Program-made: the position numbers and the translations under genes
Assembly (NCBI GenBank): GCA_913775795.1
Contig: CAJYLT010000041.1
Location: forward strand, 1-41,025
Length of the DNA stretch: 41,025 nt
Direction of reading: 5' to 3'
Origin: an uncultured Sphingomonas sp.
GTDB lineage: Bacteria; Pseudomonadota; Alphaproteobacteria; Sphingomonadales; Sphingomonadaceae
The notes under the pieces: generated by a model
Seen by the model: only the letters and a program-made list of their open reading frames with translations
What the model was told of the DNA's origin: nothing
The model's database searches: none
In this document: piece after piece, positions 1 to 8,842 of the stretch
How positions within the stretch are numbered: position 1 is the first letter of the stretch
How the letters are laid out: every line of letters starts with the position of its first letter

Positions 1-368
1 ACCAGCTCGGCTTCATTGGCGGCCTCGTTGATCGCGCGGCGCAGCAGCTTGTTCTCGAACATCGTGCCCAGCGCGCCGTCATCGGCGTCGGGGATGAAAT
101 CGAGCTTGCCCGGCTCCAGCCCGTCGCTGACCCGGATATGCCGGATCTCGCAGCCCTTGCCCGCCAGCTTCGCGCCGATACCGATCGCGTCCAGCATCCG
201 CCAGCTGGCCGAGGCGACCGCCGAGGCGCGTCCGTCGAAGCCGGGGGCCAGCACGACCGCCGGATCGGCGGGATCGACGATGATCGAAGACAGGCCATGC
301 GCGGCCAGACCGACACCCAGAGTCGCGCCGACCAGGCCGCCGCCGAGGATGATGACGTCGCTATCCAT
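1..368 (-). CDS. FAD-dependent monooxygenase, UbiH/Coq6 family (partial, N-terminal part only)
   Basis: This is the first ~122 residues of a gene that runs off the left edge. The N-terminus shows a Rossmann FAD-binding fold: a run of hydrophobic residues, then GGGLVGATLG, and an Asp (IIVDPAD) at the end of beta-2 to hold the adenosine ribose. The following stretch (PGFDGRASAVASASWRMLDAIG) matches the conserved region of ubiquinone-biosynthesis hydroxylases, which oxidise the ring of the quinone precursor at the inner membrane. Two ATGs are possible, at 374 and 368. I chose 368 because AGGAG lies 7 bases upstream of it but only 1 base from 374. It is divergent from ftsK. UbiH versus another ring hydroxylase cannot be settled without the C-terminal half. 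Confidence 0.8.
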   Translation of the reverse strand, partial: MDSDVIILGGGLVGATLGVGLAAHGLSSIIVDPADPAVVLAPGFDGRASAVASASWRMLDAIGIGAKLAGKGCEIRHIRVSDGLEPGKLDFIPDADDGALGTMFENKLLRRAINEAANEAEL

Positions 369-458
369 GTCCATGCTCCTAGACCGTCACGCGGTCGCAA
401 ACAATGCGGGTGTCGCCCCCCGCGCCTTGACGTAGGAACCGTCAGAGGCGATGAATTT

Positions 459-481
459 TCCGGGATTTTTCCCGGATTTTT
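459..481 (+). terminator. Terminator-like hairpin in the ftsK leader
   Basis: A perfect 7-bp inverted repeat (TCCGGGA, loop TTTT, TCCCGGA) is followed directly by five T residues, and ends 24 bases before the ftsK start codon. The T run is only on the plus strand, so a terminator would act on transcripts entering ftsK. The stem is short, so attenuation is inferred, not shown. Confidence 0.45.
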
Positions 482-505
482 GCGACTTCCTGAAGGACAA
501 GACCC

Positions 506-2830
506 ATGGCCAGCCGCGCGCAGCCGGTTTTATGGCGCGAGACGGTGAAGGCGGGTGCGGTGCGCAGCGGTGCGCTGGTCGCCGCACTCATCCTGTTTGC
601 CGTGACGCTGATGCTGGTGCTGGCACTCGCCAGCTACCGGGCGAGCGATCCTGCGCTCAACACCGCATCGGGCGCGGCCCCCGCCAATTGGATGGGGCAT
701 CCCGGCGCCTGGATCGCCGATATCGCGCTGACCCTGTTCGGACCCGCCGTCGCGCTGATCCTTCCCGTAGGGCCGATCATCGCGACCCGGTTGTGGCGCG
801 ACCGCCCGGCGGGCCGTTGGGTGAAGATGCTGCGCCAGGCGGTGCTCGGCGTCGCGCTGATGGCCTGCGCCCTGGCCTTCGTGTCCGACTCGGCGGTGCT
901 GGCGCTGCCCGCCGGATGGGGCGGCGTGATCGGCCTGTCGGTGGCAGGCCTCGTCCGCTGGGCGCTGGAATTTTCGGGCCAGGCGGCGGTCGTGACCTGG
1001 GGATCGGTGGCGATCGGGCTGGCCCTCGGGCTGGGCGGCGCGCTGATCTGGGGCCGCAGCCTGGAACTCGACATCGCCGAACGCGGCCTCGCGCGGCTGC
1101 GTCGCCGCCGGGCGGTGAGCGAGGATGGCGAGGCGCTGCCCTGGGACGATGAGGACGAGGCGCTTTACGACGAAGACGACGAGGAAGAGGAACCGCTGAC
1201 GCTGGCCCGCAAGGCGGTGCCGGTGCGCGAGGATCGCCCCGCCCCCGTCATCGCCGACCGCCAGGTCGCCCCCGCACCCGCCAAGCCCAAGACGGCGGCC
1301 GACCGCGATGCGCCCTATCAGCTCCCCGGCCTGGACCTGCTGACGCCCGCGCCGCCCTCCCCCGCCGGGCAGATCGACAAGGCTGCGCTGGAGCGCAATG
1401 CGCGCCTCTTGGAGAATGTCCTTGACGATTTCCGCGTCCAGGGTGCGATCGTCGAGGTCCGTCCCGGCCCGGTCGTCACCATGTACGAGCTGGAGCCCGC
1501 GCCCGGCATCAAGGCCAACCGCGTGATCGCGCTGGCCGACGATATCGCGCGCAACATGTCGGCGATCTCGGCACGCGTCGCGGTGATTCCGGGGCGCAAC
1601 GTCATCGGCATCGAACTGCCCAATCCCAAGCGCGAGATGGTGTCGCTGCACGAACTGGTCGCGTCGCAGAGCTTTGCCGACCAGGCCGCGCAGCTGCCGA
1701 TCATCCTGGGCAAGAATATCGCGGGCGACTCGGTGGTCGCCGACCTGGCGCCGATGCCGCATCTGCTGGTCGCGGGTACGACGGGTTCGGGCAAGTCGGT
1801 CGGCCTCAACGGCATGATCCTGTCGCTGCTCTATCGCCTGACGCCCGAGCAGTGCCGGATGATCATGATCGACCCCAAGATGCTGGAACTGTCGATGTAT
1901 GACGACATCCCGCATCTGCTGTCGCCGGTCGTCACCGATCCGGCCAAGGCGGTCCGCGCGCTGAAATGGGCGGTCGAGACGATGGAGGACCGCTATCGGC
2001 AAATGTCCTCGGTCGGCGTGCGCAGCCTCGCCAGCTTCAACGACAAGGTGCGCGCGGCCAAGGCCAAGGGCCAGCCCTTGGGGCGCAAGGTCCAGACCGG
2101 CTATCATCCCGAAACCGGCCAGCCGGTCTATGAGGAAGAGAAGCTCGAATATGAGCCTCTGCCGCAGATCGTCGTGATCGTCGACGAGCTGGCCGACCTG
2201 ATGATGACGGCGGGCAAGGAAGTCGAGTTCCTGATCCAGCGCCTGGCGCAAAAGGCGCGCGCGGCGGGCATCCACCTGATCATGGCGACGCAGCGCCCCT
2301 CGGTCGACGTCATCACCGGCGTCATCAAGGCGAACCTGCCGACGCGTATCAGCTTCCACGTCACGTCCAAGATCGATTCGCGCACGATCCTGGGCGAGCA
2401 GGGCGCCGAACAGCTCCTGGGCAAAGGCGACATGCTCTACATGCCCGGCGGCAAGGCGCTGGCGCGCGTCCACGGCCCCTTCGTCAGCGACGAGGAGGTG
2501 CAGGCGATCGCCGATTTCTGGCGCGGGCAGGGCGAGCCCGACTATATCGACGCGGTGGTCAATGAACCCGATGGCGACGCCGATTTCAGCATGGACGGCG
2601 CGCCGGTGGGCGGCGACAGCCCCGAGGACCAGATGTACCGGAACGGCATCGCGTTGGTCGCGCAGAGCCAGAAGGCCTCGACCTCGTGGCTCCAGCGCCA
2701 GTTGCGCATCGGTTACAACTCCGCGGCGCGACTGATCGAACGGATGGAGAAGGATGGCCTCGTCTCCAAGCCCGACCATGTCGGCCGGCGAGAGGTTCTG
2801 ATGGACGAGGAGGGGCGGCCGCTCGCCTGA
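506..2830 (+). CDS. ftsK: DNA translocase FtsK
   Basis: FtsK is a septum-anchored DNA pump that clears and aligns chromosome termini during division. The protein has 774 residues. Hydrophobic segments lie within about residues 20-200, with four or five membrane passes. A short acidic linker follows (around 210-240, rich in D and E), then the RecA-like motor. The Walker A motif GTTGSGKS is at residues 424-431 and Walker B ends in D560-E561 (IVVIVDELAD). The C-terminal gamma winged-helix domain, which reads KOPS sites, covers about 710-770 (SWLQRQLRIGYNSAARLIERM). The linker is much shorter than in E. coli FtsK, as is common in alphaproteobacteria. An AAGGAC site lies 8 bases before the ATG. 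A lolA-like gene follows on the same strand. Confidence 0.97.
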   Translation: MASRAQPVLWRETVKAGAVRSGALVAALILFAVTLMLVLALASYRASDPALNTASGAAPANWMGHPGAWIADIALTLFGPAVALILPVGPIIATRLWRDRPAGRWVKMLRQAVLGVALMACALAFVSDSAVLALPAGWGGVIGLSVAGLVRWALEFSGQAAVVTWGSVAIGLALGLGGALIWGRSLELDIAERGLARLRRRRAVSEDGEALPWDDEDEALYDEDDEEEEPLTLARKAVPVREDRPAPVIADRQVAPAPAKPKTAADRDAPYQLPGLDLLTPAPPSPAGQIDKAALERNARLLENVLDDFRVQGAIVEVRPGPVVTMYELEPAPGIKANRVIALADDIARNMSAISARVAVIPGRNVIGIELPNPKREMVSLHELVASQSFADQAAQLPIILGKNIAGDSVVADLAPMPHLLVAGTTGSGKSVGLNGMILSLLYRLTPEQCRMIMIDPKMLELSMYDDIPHLLSPVVTDPAKAVRALKWAVETMEDRYRQMSSVGVRSLASFNDKVRAAKAKGQPLGRKVQTGYHPETGQPVYEEEKLEYEPLPQIVVIVDELADLMMTAGKEVEFLIQRLAQKARAAGIHLIMATQRPSVDVITGVIKANLPTRISFHVTSKIDSRTILGEQGAEQLLGKGDMLYMPGGKALARVHGPFVSDEEVQAIADFWRGQGEPDYIDAVVNEPDGDADFSMDGAPVGGDSPEDQMYRNGIALVAQSQKASTSWLQRQLRIGYNSAARLIERMEKDGLVSKPDHVGRREVLMDEEGRPLA

Positions 2831-2916
2831 GCCTCAAGCTGAACCACGCGCTGAACGGCCGATTCACGCCCGCTTCATCGCGGAACCTCTAGCCGGTTCG
2901 CATGTCTAGGACTGCC

Positions 2917-3531
2917 ATGATCCGTTACGCACCCGTCGCGGCGCTCGTCGCCGTTGCCGCCGCCGTTCCCGCCGCTAAGGCGCAGCAGGGCGACCTTGCC
3001 GCCGTTCAGGCGCATCTGCGCGCCGTCGACAGCATGACCGCCGCGTTCGCGCAGACCGATCGCTCGGGCAAGGTGCTGAACGGCACGCTCACGCTCAAGA
3101 AGCCGGGCAGGATCCGCTTCCAGTACGAAAAGGGCGTGCCGATCCTGATCGTCGGCGACGGCAAGGCCATCTGGTTCCTCGATTACTCGGTGGGGCAGCG
3201 GTCGCGCTGGCCGATCGGCGATTCGCCGCTGGGCGTGCTGATCGACCCGAACCGCGACATCTCGAAATATGCCAAGGTGGTGCCGAGCAGCAGCCCGAAC
3301 ATCCTGAGCGTCGAGGCCTATGACGCCAAGCGACCCGAATATGGTCGCATCACGATGATCTTCGAGCGGCAGGCGTCGGCCCCCGGCGGCCTGATGCTCC
3401 AGGGCTGGGTAGCGCTCGACTCGCAGAAGAATCGCACCACCGTTCGCCTCACCAACCAGCGGTTCAACGTGCCCGTTTCCGACAACACGTTCCGTTTCAA
3501 CGACCCGCGGAGGGGAACGCGCCGGAACTGA
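2917..3531 (+). CDS. lolA: Outer-membrane lipoprotein carrier LolA-like protein
   Basis: LolA-like periplasmic chaperones carry lipoproteins from LolCDE to the outer membrane. The predicted 204-residue protein starts with a signal peptide (MIRYAPVAALVAVAAA...) with a likely cleavage after AKA, before QQGDL. The mature part has the LolA pattern: an early 'MTAAFAQTDRSGKVLNGTLTL' type strand, then KKPGRIRFQYEKG, and 'IVGDGKAIWFLD'. An earlier in-frame ATG at 2902 exists. I prefer 2917 because AGGA lies 5 bases upstream and the signal peptide begins there. It follows ftsK after 86 bases, and the next gene is separated by a strong terminator, so ftsK-lolA may form one unit. Confidence 0.88.
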   Translation: MIRYAPVAALVAVAAAVPAAKAQQGDLAAVQAHLRAVDSMTAAFAQTDRSGKVLNGTLTLKKPGRIRFQYEKGVPILIVGDGKAIWFLDYSVGQRSRWPIGDSPLGVLIDPNRDISKYAKVVPSSSPNILSVEAYDAKRPEYGRITMIFERQASAPGGLMLQGWVALDSQKNRTTVRLTNQRFNVPVSDNTFRFNDPRRGTRRN

Positions 3532-3665
3532 CGATCCGTTCATCCGCGCGCAAGGTTGGGGGGCCTATTTCTGGCCTCGCGGAGATGGGGTGCTTTCCGG
3601 GATTTTCCCCCTGTTGCCCGGGCTTCGGCCCCCATCCTCCAGCCTGCGTGACTGAACGCTAGGTC

Positions 3666-3703
3666 GGCCCCCGTTCCATGCCCCCGGAACGGGGGCCTTT
3701 CTG
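3666..3703 (+). terminator. Rho-independent terminator after lolA
   Basis: A perfect 12-bp stem (GGCCCCCGTTCC paired with GGAACGGGGGCC, 8-base loop) is followed by TTTCTGTG. It sits between lolA and xthA and should separate the two transcripts. The T tract is short but the stem is very stable. Confidence 0.85.
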
Positions 3704-3763
3704 TGTCCGGGCCAAAGCCCGTGGCTGGCGGAGGCGGGCCGGCGCGGCTACATCGCGCCTCGC

Positions 3764-4561
3764 ATGACCGACACGCTCAAGATCGCTTCGTGGAACATCA
3801 ATTCGGTGCGGTTCCGCATGGACATCGTCACCCGTTTCCTGACCGAGGCCGCGCCCGACATCCTGTGTCTCCAGGAAACGAAGGTGGTGGACGAGGATTT
3901 CCCCCACGGTCCCTTACGCGCGCTCGGCTACGAGCACATCGTCATCCATGGCCAGCGGATGCACCACGGCGTAGCGATCCTGTCCAAGGTGCCGCTCATC
4001 GAGGACGATCGCTTCGACTGGCAGGCGAACGGCGAGGCGCGGCACGTCGGCGTGCGGCTGCCGAACGGATTGCGGCTGGAGAATGTCTATGTGCCCGCCG
4101 GCGGCGACGTCCCCGACCGCGAGGTGAACCCCAAGTTCGGCCAGAAGCTCGATTTCGTCGAGCGGATGACCCGCTGGTCCGAGGGGCTGAAGGGCATTCC
4201 CACGCTTTTGGTCGGCGACTTCAACATCGCCCCGCTCGAAAGCGACGTGTGGAGCCACAAGCAGTTGCTCGACGTGGTCAGCCATACGCCGATCGAGGTC
4301 GAGGCGCTGGGGCGGCTTCAGGCGGCGAACGACTGGGTCGACCTCGGCCGCCGCTTCGTGCCGCCGCCGCAGCGGCTCTATACGTGGTGGAGCTACCGCG
4401 CGAAGGACTGGGCGGCGTCGGATCGCGGCCGGCGGCTGGATCATATGTGGGCGAGCGCCGACGTCGCCGCGACCGCGACCGGCCACCGCGTGTTCGAGGA
4501 TTGCCGAAGCTGGCTGAAGCCGAGCGACCATATCCCGCTGATGACCGAGTTCGCGTTGTGA
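3764..4561 (+). CDS. xthA: Exodeoxyribonuclease III
   Basis: This is an AP endonuclease and 3'-5' exonuclease of base-excision repair, in the endonuclease/exonuclease/phosphatase fold. The 265-residue length is normal for the family. Catalytic landmarks are visible: N11 (SWNIN), E38 (CLQETK), D152 and N154 (GDFNIAP), the LDHMW segment, and D255-H256 (SDHIPL) near the C-terminus. The gene starts 60 bases after a terminator, so it should have its own promoter. Its TGA overlaps the GTG start of ribA by 4 bases (GTGA), which indicates translational coupling of DNA repair and riboflavin genes. Confidence 0.95.
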   Translation: MTDTLKIASWNINSVRFRMDIVTRFLTEAAPDILCLQETKVVDEDFPHGPLRALGYEHIVIHGQRMHHGVAILSKVPLIEDDRFDWQANGEARHVGVRLPNGLRLENVYVPAGGDVPDREVNPKFGQKLDFVERMTRWSEGLKGIPTLLVGDFNIAPLESDVWSHKQLLDVVSHTPIEVEALGRLQAANDWVDLGRRFVPPPQRLYTWWSYRAKDWAASDRGRRLDHMWASADVAATATGHRVFEDCRSWLKPSDHIPLMTEFAL

Positions 4562-5619
4562 CGGATCCCGCGCGCGACGCCGCGCGCGCGATCGACGCGC
4601 TGCGCCGCGGCTGGCCGGTCGCGCTGGCGGGTGCACATGGCGCGATCGAGGTCCTGTCGATCGAGAGCGGCGATGCCAATCGGCTGGCCGACTTCGATGC
4701 GGGCGGGCGCGCCGACGTGCTGCTGTCCGCCGGGCGCGCCGCGACGCTCAAGCTCGCCAACCAGGCCGACGCCGCCGTCCCCGACGCGCCCGTGCGGATC
4801 GAGCGGGCGACGTGGCTCGACTTCGCCGCCGCGACGGCGCTTGCCGATCCGCAGTTCGATCTGGCGACCCCGTTCAAGGGACCGTTCCGCGCCGCCCCGG
4901 TCGCCGTGCCCGATGCCGCCGCCGCGGCGCTTCGCCTCGCGCGGATCGCCGGTATCCTGCCCGCGTTCTTCGTTCGCCCCTATGCCGGCATCGACGCGCT
5001 GCCGATCGGGGCGATCGACGCGCACGAGGATGCCGGGCGCCTCGCGATCGCGGCGCGCGCGCGCCTGCCCGTCGCGGCAGCCGAGGACGCGGAGATCGTT
5101 GCGTTCCGCACGCCCGAGGCGGCGGGGGAACATGTTGCCCTCCTGATCGGCCAGCCGACCGGCGCGCCGCCGCTGGTCCGGTTGCACAGCGAGTGCCTGA
5201 CCGGCGATGCGCTCGGCAGCATGAAATGCGATTGCGGGCCGCAGTTGCAGGCGGCGCTTGCGGCGATGCGTGCCGACGGCTGGGGCATCCTCCTCTACCT
5301 TCGGCAAGAGGGGCGCGGGATCGGACTGGTCAACAAGCTGCGCGCCTATGCGCTTCAGGATCAGGGGTTCGATACGGTCGATGCCAATACGCGCCTGGGC
5401 TTCGCGATCGACGCGCGCGATTTCGGCGTGGCGGCGCAGATGCTCAAGCTGCTCGGCCAGACGCGCATCCGGCTGATGACCAACAATCCCGAGAAGGTCG
5501 CCTCGCTTGAGGCGGCAGGGATCGCGGTGGCGGAGCGGGTGCCGCACAAGCTGCCGCCCAACCCGCACAACGAACGCTATCTCGCGACCAAGCGCGACCG
5601 GACGGGGCACCAGCTCTAG
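4558..5619 (+). CDS. ribA: GTP cyclohydrolase II with an extra N-terminal domain
   Basis: RibA opens the GTP imidazole ring in the first step of riboflavin synthesis. The C-terminal ~200 residues are a complete enzyme: Zn ligands C213, C224 and C226 with the same spacing as in E. coli RibA, the YLRQEGRGIGL segment, DANTRLGF, and MTNNPEKV. The first ~150 residues resemble a degenerate DHBP synthase (RibB) domain. The opening 'AIDALRRGWPVALAG' is RibB-like but the acidic catalytic DDEDRENEGD-type segment is missing. The start is taken as GTG at 4558 because it overlaps the xthA stop (GTGA) and places the RibB-like opening near the N-terminus; the frame is open further upstream, but that part lies inside xthA. 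The protein has 353 residues. Confidence 0.92.
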   Translation: MTDPARDAARAIDALRRGWPVALAGAHGAIEVLSIESGDANRLADFDAGGRADVLLSAGRAATLKLANQADAAVPDAPVRIERATWLDFAAATALADPQFDLATPFKGPFRAAPVAVPDAAAAALRLARIAGILPAFFVRPYAGIDALPIGAIDAHEDAGRLAIAARARLPVAAAEDAEIVAFRTPEAAGEHVALLIGQPTGAPPLVRLHSECLTGDALGSMKCDCGPQLQAALAAMRADGWGILLYLRQEGRGIGLVNKLRAYALQDQGFDTVDANTRLGFAIDARDFGVAAQMLKLLGQTRIRLMTNNPEKVASLEAAGIAVAERVPHKLPPNPHNERYLATKRDRTGHQL

Positions 5620-5720
5620 CCACCAGAGAAAGCTCCGTTTCCGATCGGGTTACCAGTCGCGATAACCGAATCTTGGGGACGAAAACGGACCCTCCATCGG
5701 CAGTGATGGGGGCCAAGTGC

Positions 5721-8048
5721 ATGTTTGCGATCCTGAATTGTCTGACGGTCGATCACGACCCGGCGTTGGTGGCGCTCGCCGCGCTGGTGTGGATCATCGG
5801 CAGCCTTGCCCTGGTCCTCCTGCTGCGCCGAGCGGGCGATTGCGTCGAGGCACGGCGTCGGCAATGGCTGGCGGTGGCAGCGCTGTCGGCGGGGATCGGC
5901 ATCTGGGCCACCCATTTCGTCGCGATGCTCGCCTATCGCACGCCGATCCCGCTGCGATTCGGCATGGCGCTCACGATCCTGTCGGCGGCGGCGGCGGTCT
6001 GCTGCTTCTGGGCGGCGCTGCACGTCGCCGGCAAGCAGCCGCGGGCATGGCGCAGCCTCGCGGCCGGCGTCATCGCCGCGCTTGGCGTCGGGACGATGCA
6101 CTTCATCGGCATGACCGCGCTTCAGGGGGTGGTGCATCTCGGCGTCGCGCCGTTGCCCGTGCTGATCGCCGGCGGTCTGGTCGCGGGGCTGTTCGCGGCG
6201 GCGTTCGGCACGCGCGGCCTTGGGCGGAGCGCCGGGATCGTCGTGCCCGCCGCGCTGTCGGTGCTGGCGGTCGTGATCCTCCATTTCACCGCGATCGACG
6301 CGACCACGCTGATCCTCGACCCTGCGCTGGCGACCGAGGCGGACGACGACCCCATCTGGGTCGTCGCCGCGGTCATGGCGGTGACGATCGGCCTGATCCT
6401 GCTGGTGATTGCGGGCGCGTTCCTCGATCGGCTGCTCACCGACCTGAAGGGCCTGACCGAGGCGACGCTGGAGGGGCTGGCGATCGTCGGCCGCGACGGC
6501 CGCATCGTCGAGGTCAACGCGCGGCTCGCCGACATTCTCGGCATCGAGAGCCGCAGCCTGATCGGCACCCGGCCGGAGGCGCTGTTCGTCGACGGCGGCG
6601 GCGCCCCGCTCGCCGGGTTCGACGAGGGGGCGGTCGAAGCACGCGCGTTCGACGCGGTGCAGGAGGACCAGTGGCTCGAGATCGCCACCCATTCGATCGA
6701 GTATCGCGGGCGTCCGTGTCGGGTGCTGGCGGTCCGCGACCTGACCGAACGCAAGCGGTTCGAACGGCGCATCCAGCACCTTGCCACCCACGACCCGCTG
6801 ACCCAGTTGCCCAATCGCGCGCACTTCACCCAGGTGCTGGAGGCGCAGCTTCGTGACCTGACCCGGCCGTTCGCGCTGCTCGCGCTCGACCTCGACCGGT
6901 TCAAGGCGGTCAACGACATCTTCGGCCATGCCGCGGGGGACGAGGTGCTGTGCAAGGTGACGCGCATCCTGCGCGAGACGGTGCGCGCGGGCGATCTGGT
7001 CGCGCGAATCGGCGGGGACGAGTTCGTGATCCTCGCCGATCATGCCGACGCCGCCGACAGCGCGCAGCAGCTGGCGCAGCGCATCCTCACTGCCTTCGCC
7101 GCCGAAATGGATACCGGACGCGATCCGATGGCGGTCGGGGTCAGCATCGGCATCGCCATCTTCCCGCGCGATGGCGCGGATGCGGAGGGCCTGCGCCTCA
7201 ACGCCGACATCGCGCTGTATCGTGCAAAGCAGAGCGGCCGCGGGCAGTTCCGCTTCTTCGACACGCAGATGGACCATCTGGCGCGCGAGCGCCGCGAGCT
7301 GGAGCACGAGCTGCGCCAGGCGATCGCCGCGGACCAGCTTCACCTCGTCTTCCAGCCGCTCGTGTCGACCGCGCGTGGGCAGGTGGTCGGGTATGAGGCG
7401 CTGCTGCGCTGGGATCATCCCGCACGCGGTCGGATCGCACCCGACGTCTTCATCCCGATCGCCGAGGAGACGGGCGCGATCGTGCCGATCGGCGAGTGGG
7501 TACTGCGCCGCGCCTGCCGAACCGCGGCGGGCTGGGCGGGCGAGGTGGGCGTCGCGGTCAACGTCTCGCCGGTGCAGCTCCTAGTCCCCAACCTGCCCGC
7601 CATCGTCGCCGATGCGCTGGCCGAAAGCGGGCTGGCGCCCGAGCGGCTGGAGCTGGAGATCACCGAAACCGCCTTGCTGCGCAATCGCGAGACGACGCTT
7701 GCCGTGCTGCATGCGATCAAGGCGCTGGGCGTGCGGATCGCGATGGACGATTTCGGCACGGGCTATTCGTCGCTCAACAACCTTCAGGCGTTTCCGTTCG
7801 ACAAGATCAAGATCGACAAGAGCTTCGTCTCCTCGGTCGAGGACGACGAGGCGGCGCGGTCGATCATCCGCGCGATCGTCGGGCTGGGGCGCAGTCTCAA
7901 CCTGCCCGTGGTGGCGGAGGGGGTGGAGACCGACGCCCAGCGCCGCATGGTGACCGAGGAGGGATGCCCGCAGGCGCAGGGCTATCTGTTCGGAATGCCC
8001 GCCGAGCATCCGGTGCTGCCGGCGATGCGCCTGCGGTCGGTCGGATAG
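5721..8048 (+). CDS. MHYT-PAS-GGDEF-EAL cyclic-di-GMP signalling protein
   Basis: This is a membrane sensor that can make or break cyclic-di-GMP. An N-terminal MHYT-type domain (about residues 1-235) has several membrane helices with the repeated motifs THFVAML, MHFIGM and LHFTAI, thought to bind a metal facing the periplasm. A PAS-like segment follows (about 245-340). The diguanylate cyclase domain has an intact GGDEF at 431-435 and an inhibitory-site RxxD at 422-425. The phosphodiesterase domain has intact EAL at 559-561 and DDFGTGYSSL from 676. Both activities may therefore be functional. The start at 5721 is chosen because MFAILNCLTVDHDP matches family N-termini. ATG 5706 is an alternative, and no strong Shine-Dalgarno decides. 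Confidence 0.92.
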   Translation: MFAILNCLTVDHDPALVALAALVWIIGSLALVLLLRRAGDCVEARRRQWLAVAALSAGIGIWATHFVAMLAYRTPIPLRFGMALTILSAAAAVCCFWAALHVAGKQPRAWRSLAAGVIAALGVGTMHFIGMTALQGVVHLGVAPLPVLIAGGLVAGLFAAAFGTRGLGRSAGIVVPAALSVLAVVILHFTAIDATTLILDPALATEADDDPIWVVAAVMAVTIGLILLVIAGAFLDRLLTDLKGLTEATLEGLAIVGRDGRIVEVNARLADILGIESRSLIGTRPEALFVDGGGAPLAGFDEGAVEARAFDAVQEDQWLEIATHSIEYRGRPCRVLAVRDLTERKRFERRIQHLATHDPLTQLPNRAHFTQVLEAQLRDLTRPFALLALDLDRFKAVNDIFGHAAGDEVLCKVTRILRETVRAGDLVARIGGDEFVILADHADAADSAQQLAQRILTAFAAEMDTGRDPMAVGVSIGIAIFPRDGADAEGLRLNADIALYRAKQSGRGQFRFFDTQMDHLARERRELEHELRQAIAADQLHLVFQPLVSTARGQVVGYEALLRWDHPARGRIAPDVFIPIAEETGAIVPIGEWVLRRACRTAAGWAGEVGVAVNVSPVQLLVPNLPAIVADALAESGLAPERLELEITETALLRNRETTLAVLHAIKALGVRIAMDDFGTGYSSLNNLQAFPFDKIKIDKSFVSSVEDDEAARSIIRAIVGLGRSLNLPVVAEGVETDAQRRMVTEEGCPQAQGYLFGMPAEHPVLPAMRLRSVG

Positions 8049-8110
8049 CGCGGCGCGGAGCCGTCGGCGCGGGCCTGCGTTATCGGCCGGTCACCGATCG
8101 GGAAACCGCC

Positions 8111-8842
8111 TTGCACCGACATCTCATCGACCGGACCTGGGCGCGTCGGCCCGATACGCGGATCCTCGTCACGCTGCTGATCGTCACCGCGGGGCTGGCG
8201 GGCTTCGCCTATGTCGCGTCGGAAGTGATGGAGGGGCATCCGCTGGCGATCGACCGCTGGCTGCTGCTCCTGCTCCGCCAGGTCGCCGATCCGGGCGTGT
8301 CGATCGGGCCGCGCTGGTTCGGGCAGGCGATGCTCGACCTCACGGCGCTCGGCGGGGGCACGGTGCTGACGCTGGTGACGATCTTCGTGACCGGCTATCT
8401 CGCGGCGCGGCGCAAGCTGGCACTGGCGGCGTTCGTCGCCGGGTCGATCGGCAGCGGCGCCGTCCTCACCGCGCTGCTCAAGGTCGTCTTCGCCCGCGCG
8501 CGGCCCGACATCGTCCCGCACCTGGTCGAGGTGAGTTCGGCAAGCTTTCCGAGCGGCCATGCGATGAACTCGGCGATGGTCTATCTGACCGGCGCGGCGC
8601 TGCTCGCCAGTGCCGAGCCCAACCGGCGGGTGCGGGTGTTCCTCATCACCGCGGCGCTGCTCCTCACGCTGTCGATCGGTTTTTCGCGTGTGTTTCTCGG
8701 CGTGCATTTCCCGACCGACGTGCTCGCCGGCTGGGCGATCGGCATCGCCTGGGCGGTCGCGGCGTCGTGGGTCGCCGCGATCCTCCAGCGGCGTCAGGCG
8801 ATCGAGGGTGCGGAGGGGACGACGACCTCGACCGCGCCCTGA
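8111..8842 (+). CDS. PAP2-family membrane phosphatase
   Basis: This is an integral-membrane lipid phosphatase, acting on phosphatidic acid or undecaprenyl-pyrophosphate-like substrates. All three PAP2 signature motifs are present: KVVFARARP (K-x6-RP), PSGH, and SRVFLGVHFPTD (SR-x5-H-x3-D). Several hydrophobic helices surround them. The predicted protein has 243 residues. No ATG fits near the N-terminus. TTG at 8111 is the best start (LHRHLIDRTWARR...), with GGGAAA about 6 bases upstream. It lies 62 bases after the MHYT protein gene. Its 3' end overlaps the opposing lipid-kinase-like gene by 49 bases. Which lipid it uses cannot be read from the sequence. Confidence 0.88.
   Translation: MHRHLIDRTWARRPDTRILVTLLIVTAGLAGFAYVASEVMEGHPLAIDRWLLLLLRQVADPGVSIGPRWFGQAMLDLTALGGGTVLTLVTIFVTGYLAARRKLALAAFVAGSIGSGAVLTALLKVVFARARPDIVPHLVEVSSASFPSGHAMNSAMVYLTGAALLASAEPNRRVRVFLITAALLLTLSIGFSRVFLGVHFPTDVLAGWAIGIAWAVAASWVAAILQRRQAIEGAEGTTTSTAP

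Noticed and set aside
530..2779. Long open frame opposite ftsK on the minus strand
   Set aside because: It is a shadow of high-GC codon use in ftsK. Its translation is rich in Arg, His, Gln and Asp with no domain.
3703..4557. Upstream extension of the ribA frame
   Set aside because: It overlaps xthA fully and has no RibA-like sequence. GTG 4558 is a natural coupled start.
5649..5668. GGTTA...TAACC inverted repeat before the cyclic-di-GMP gene
   Set aside because: The 5-bp arms are too short to separate from chance.
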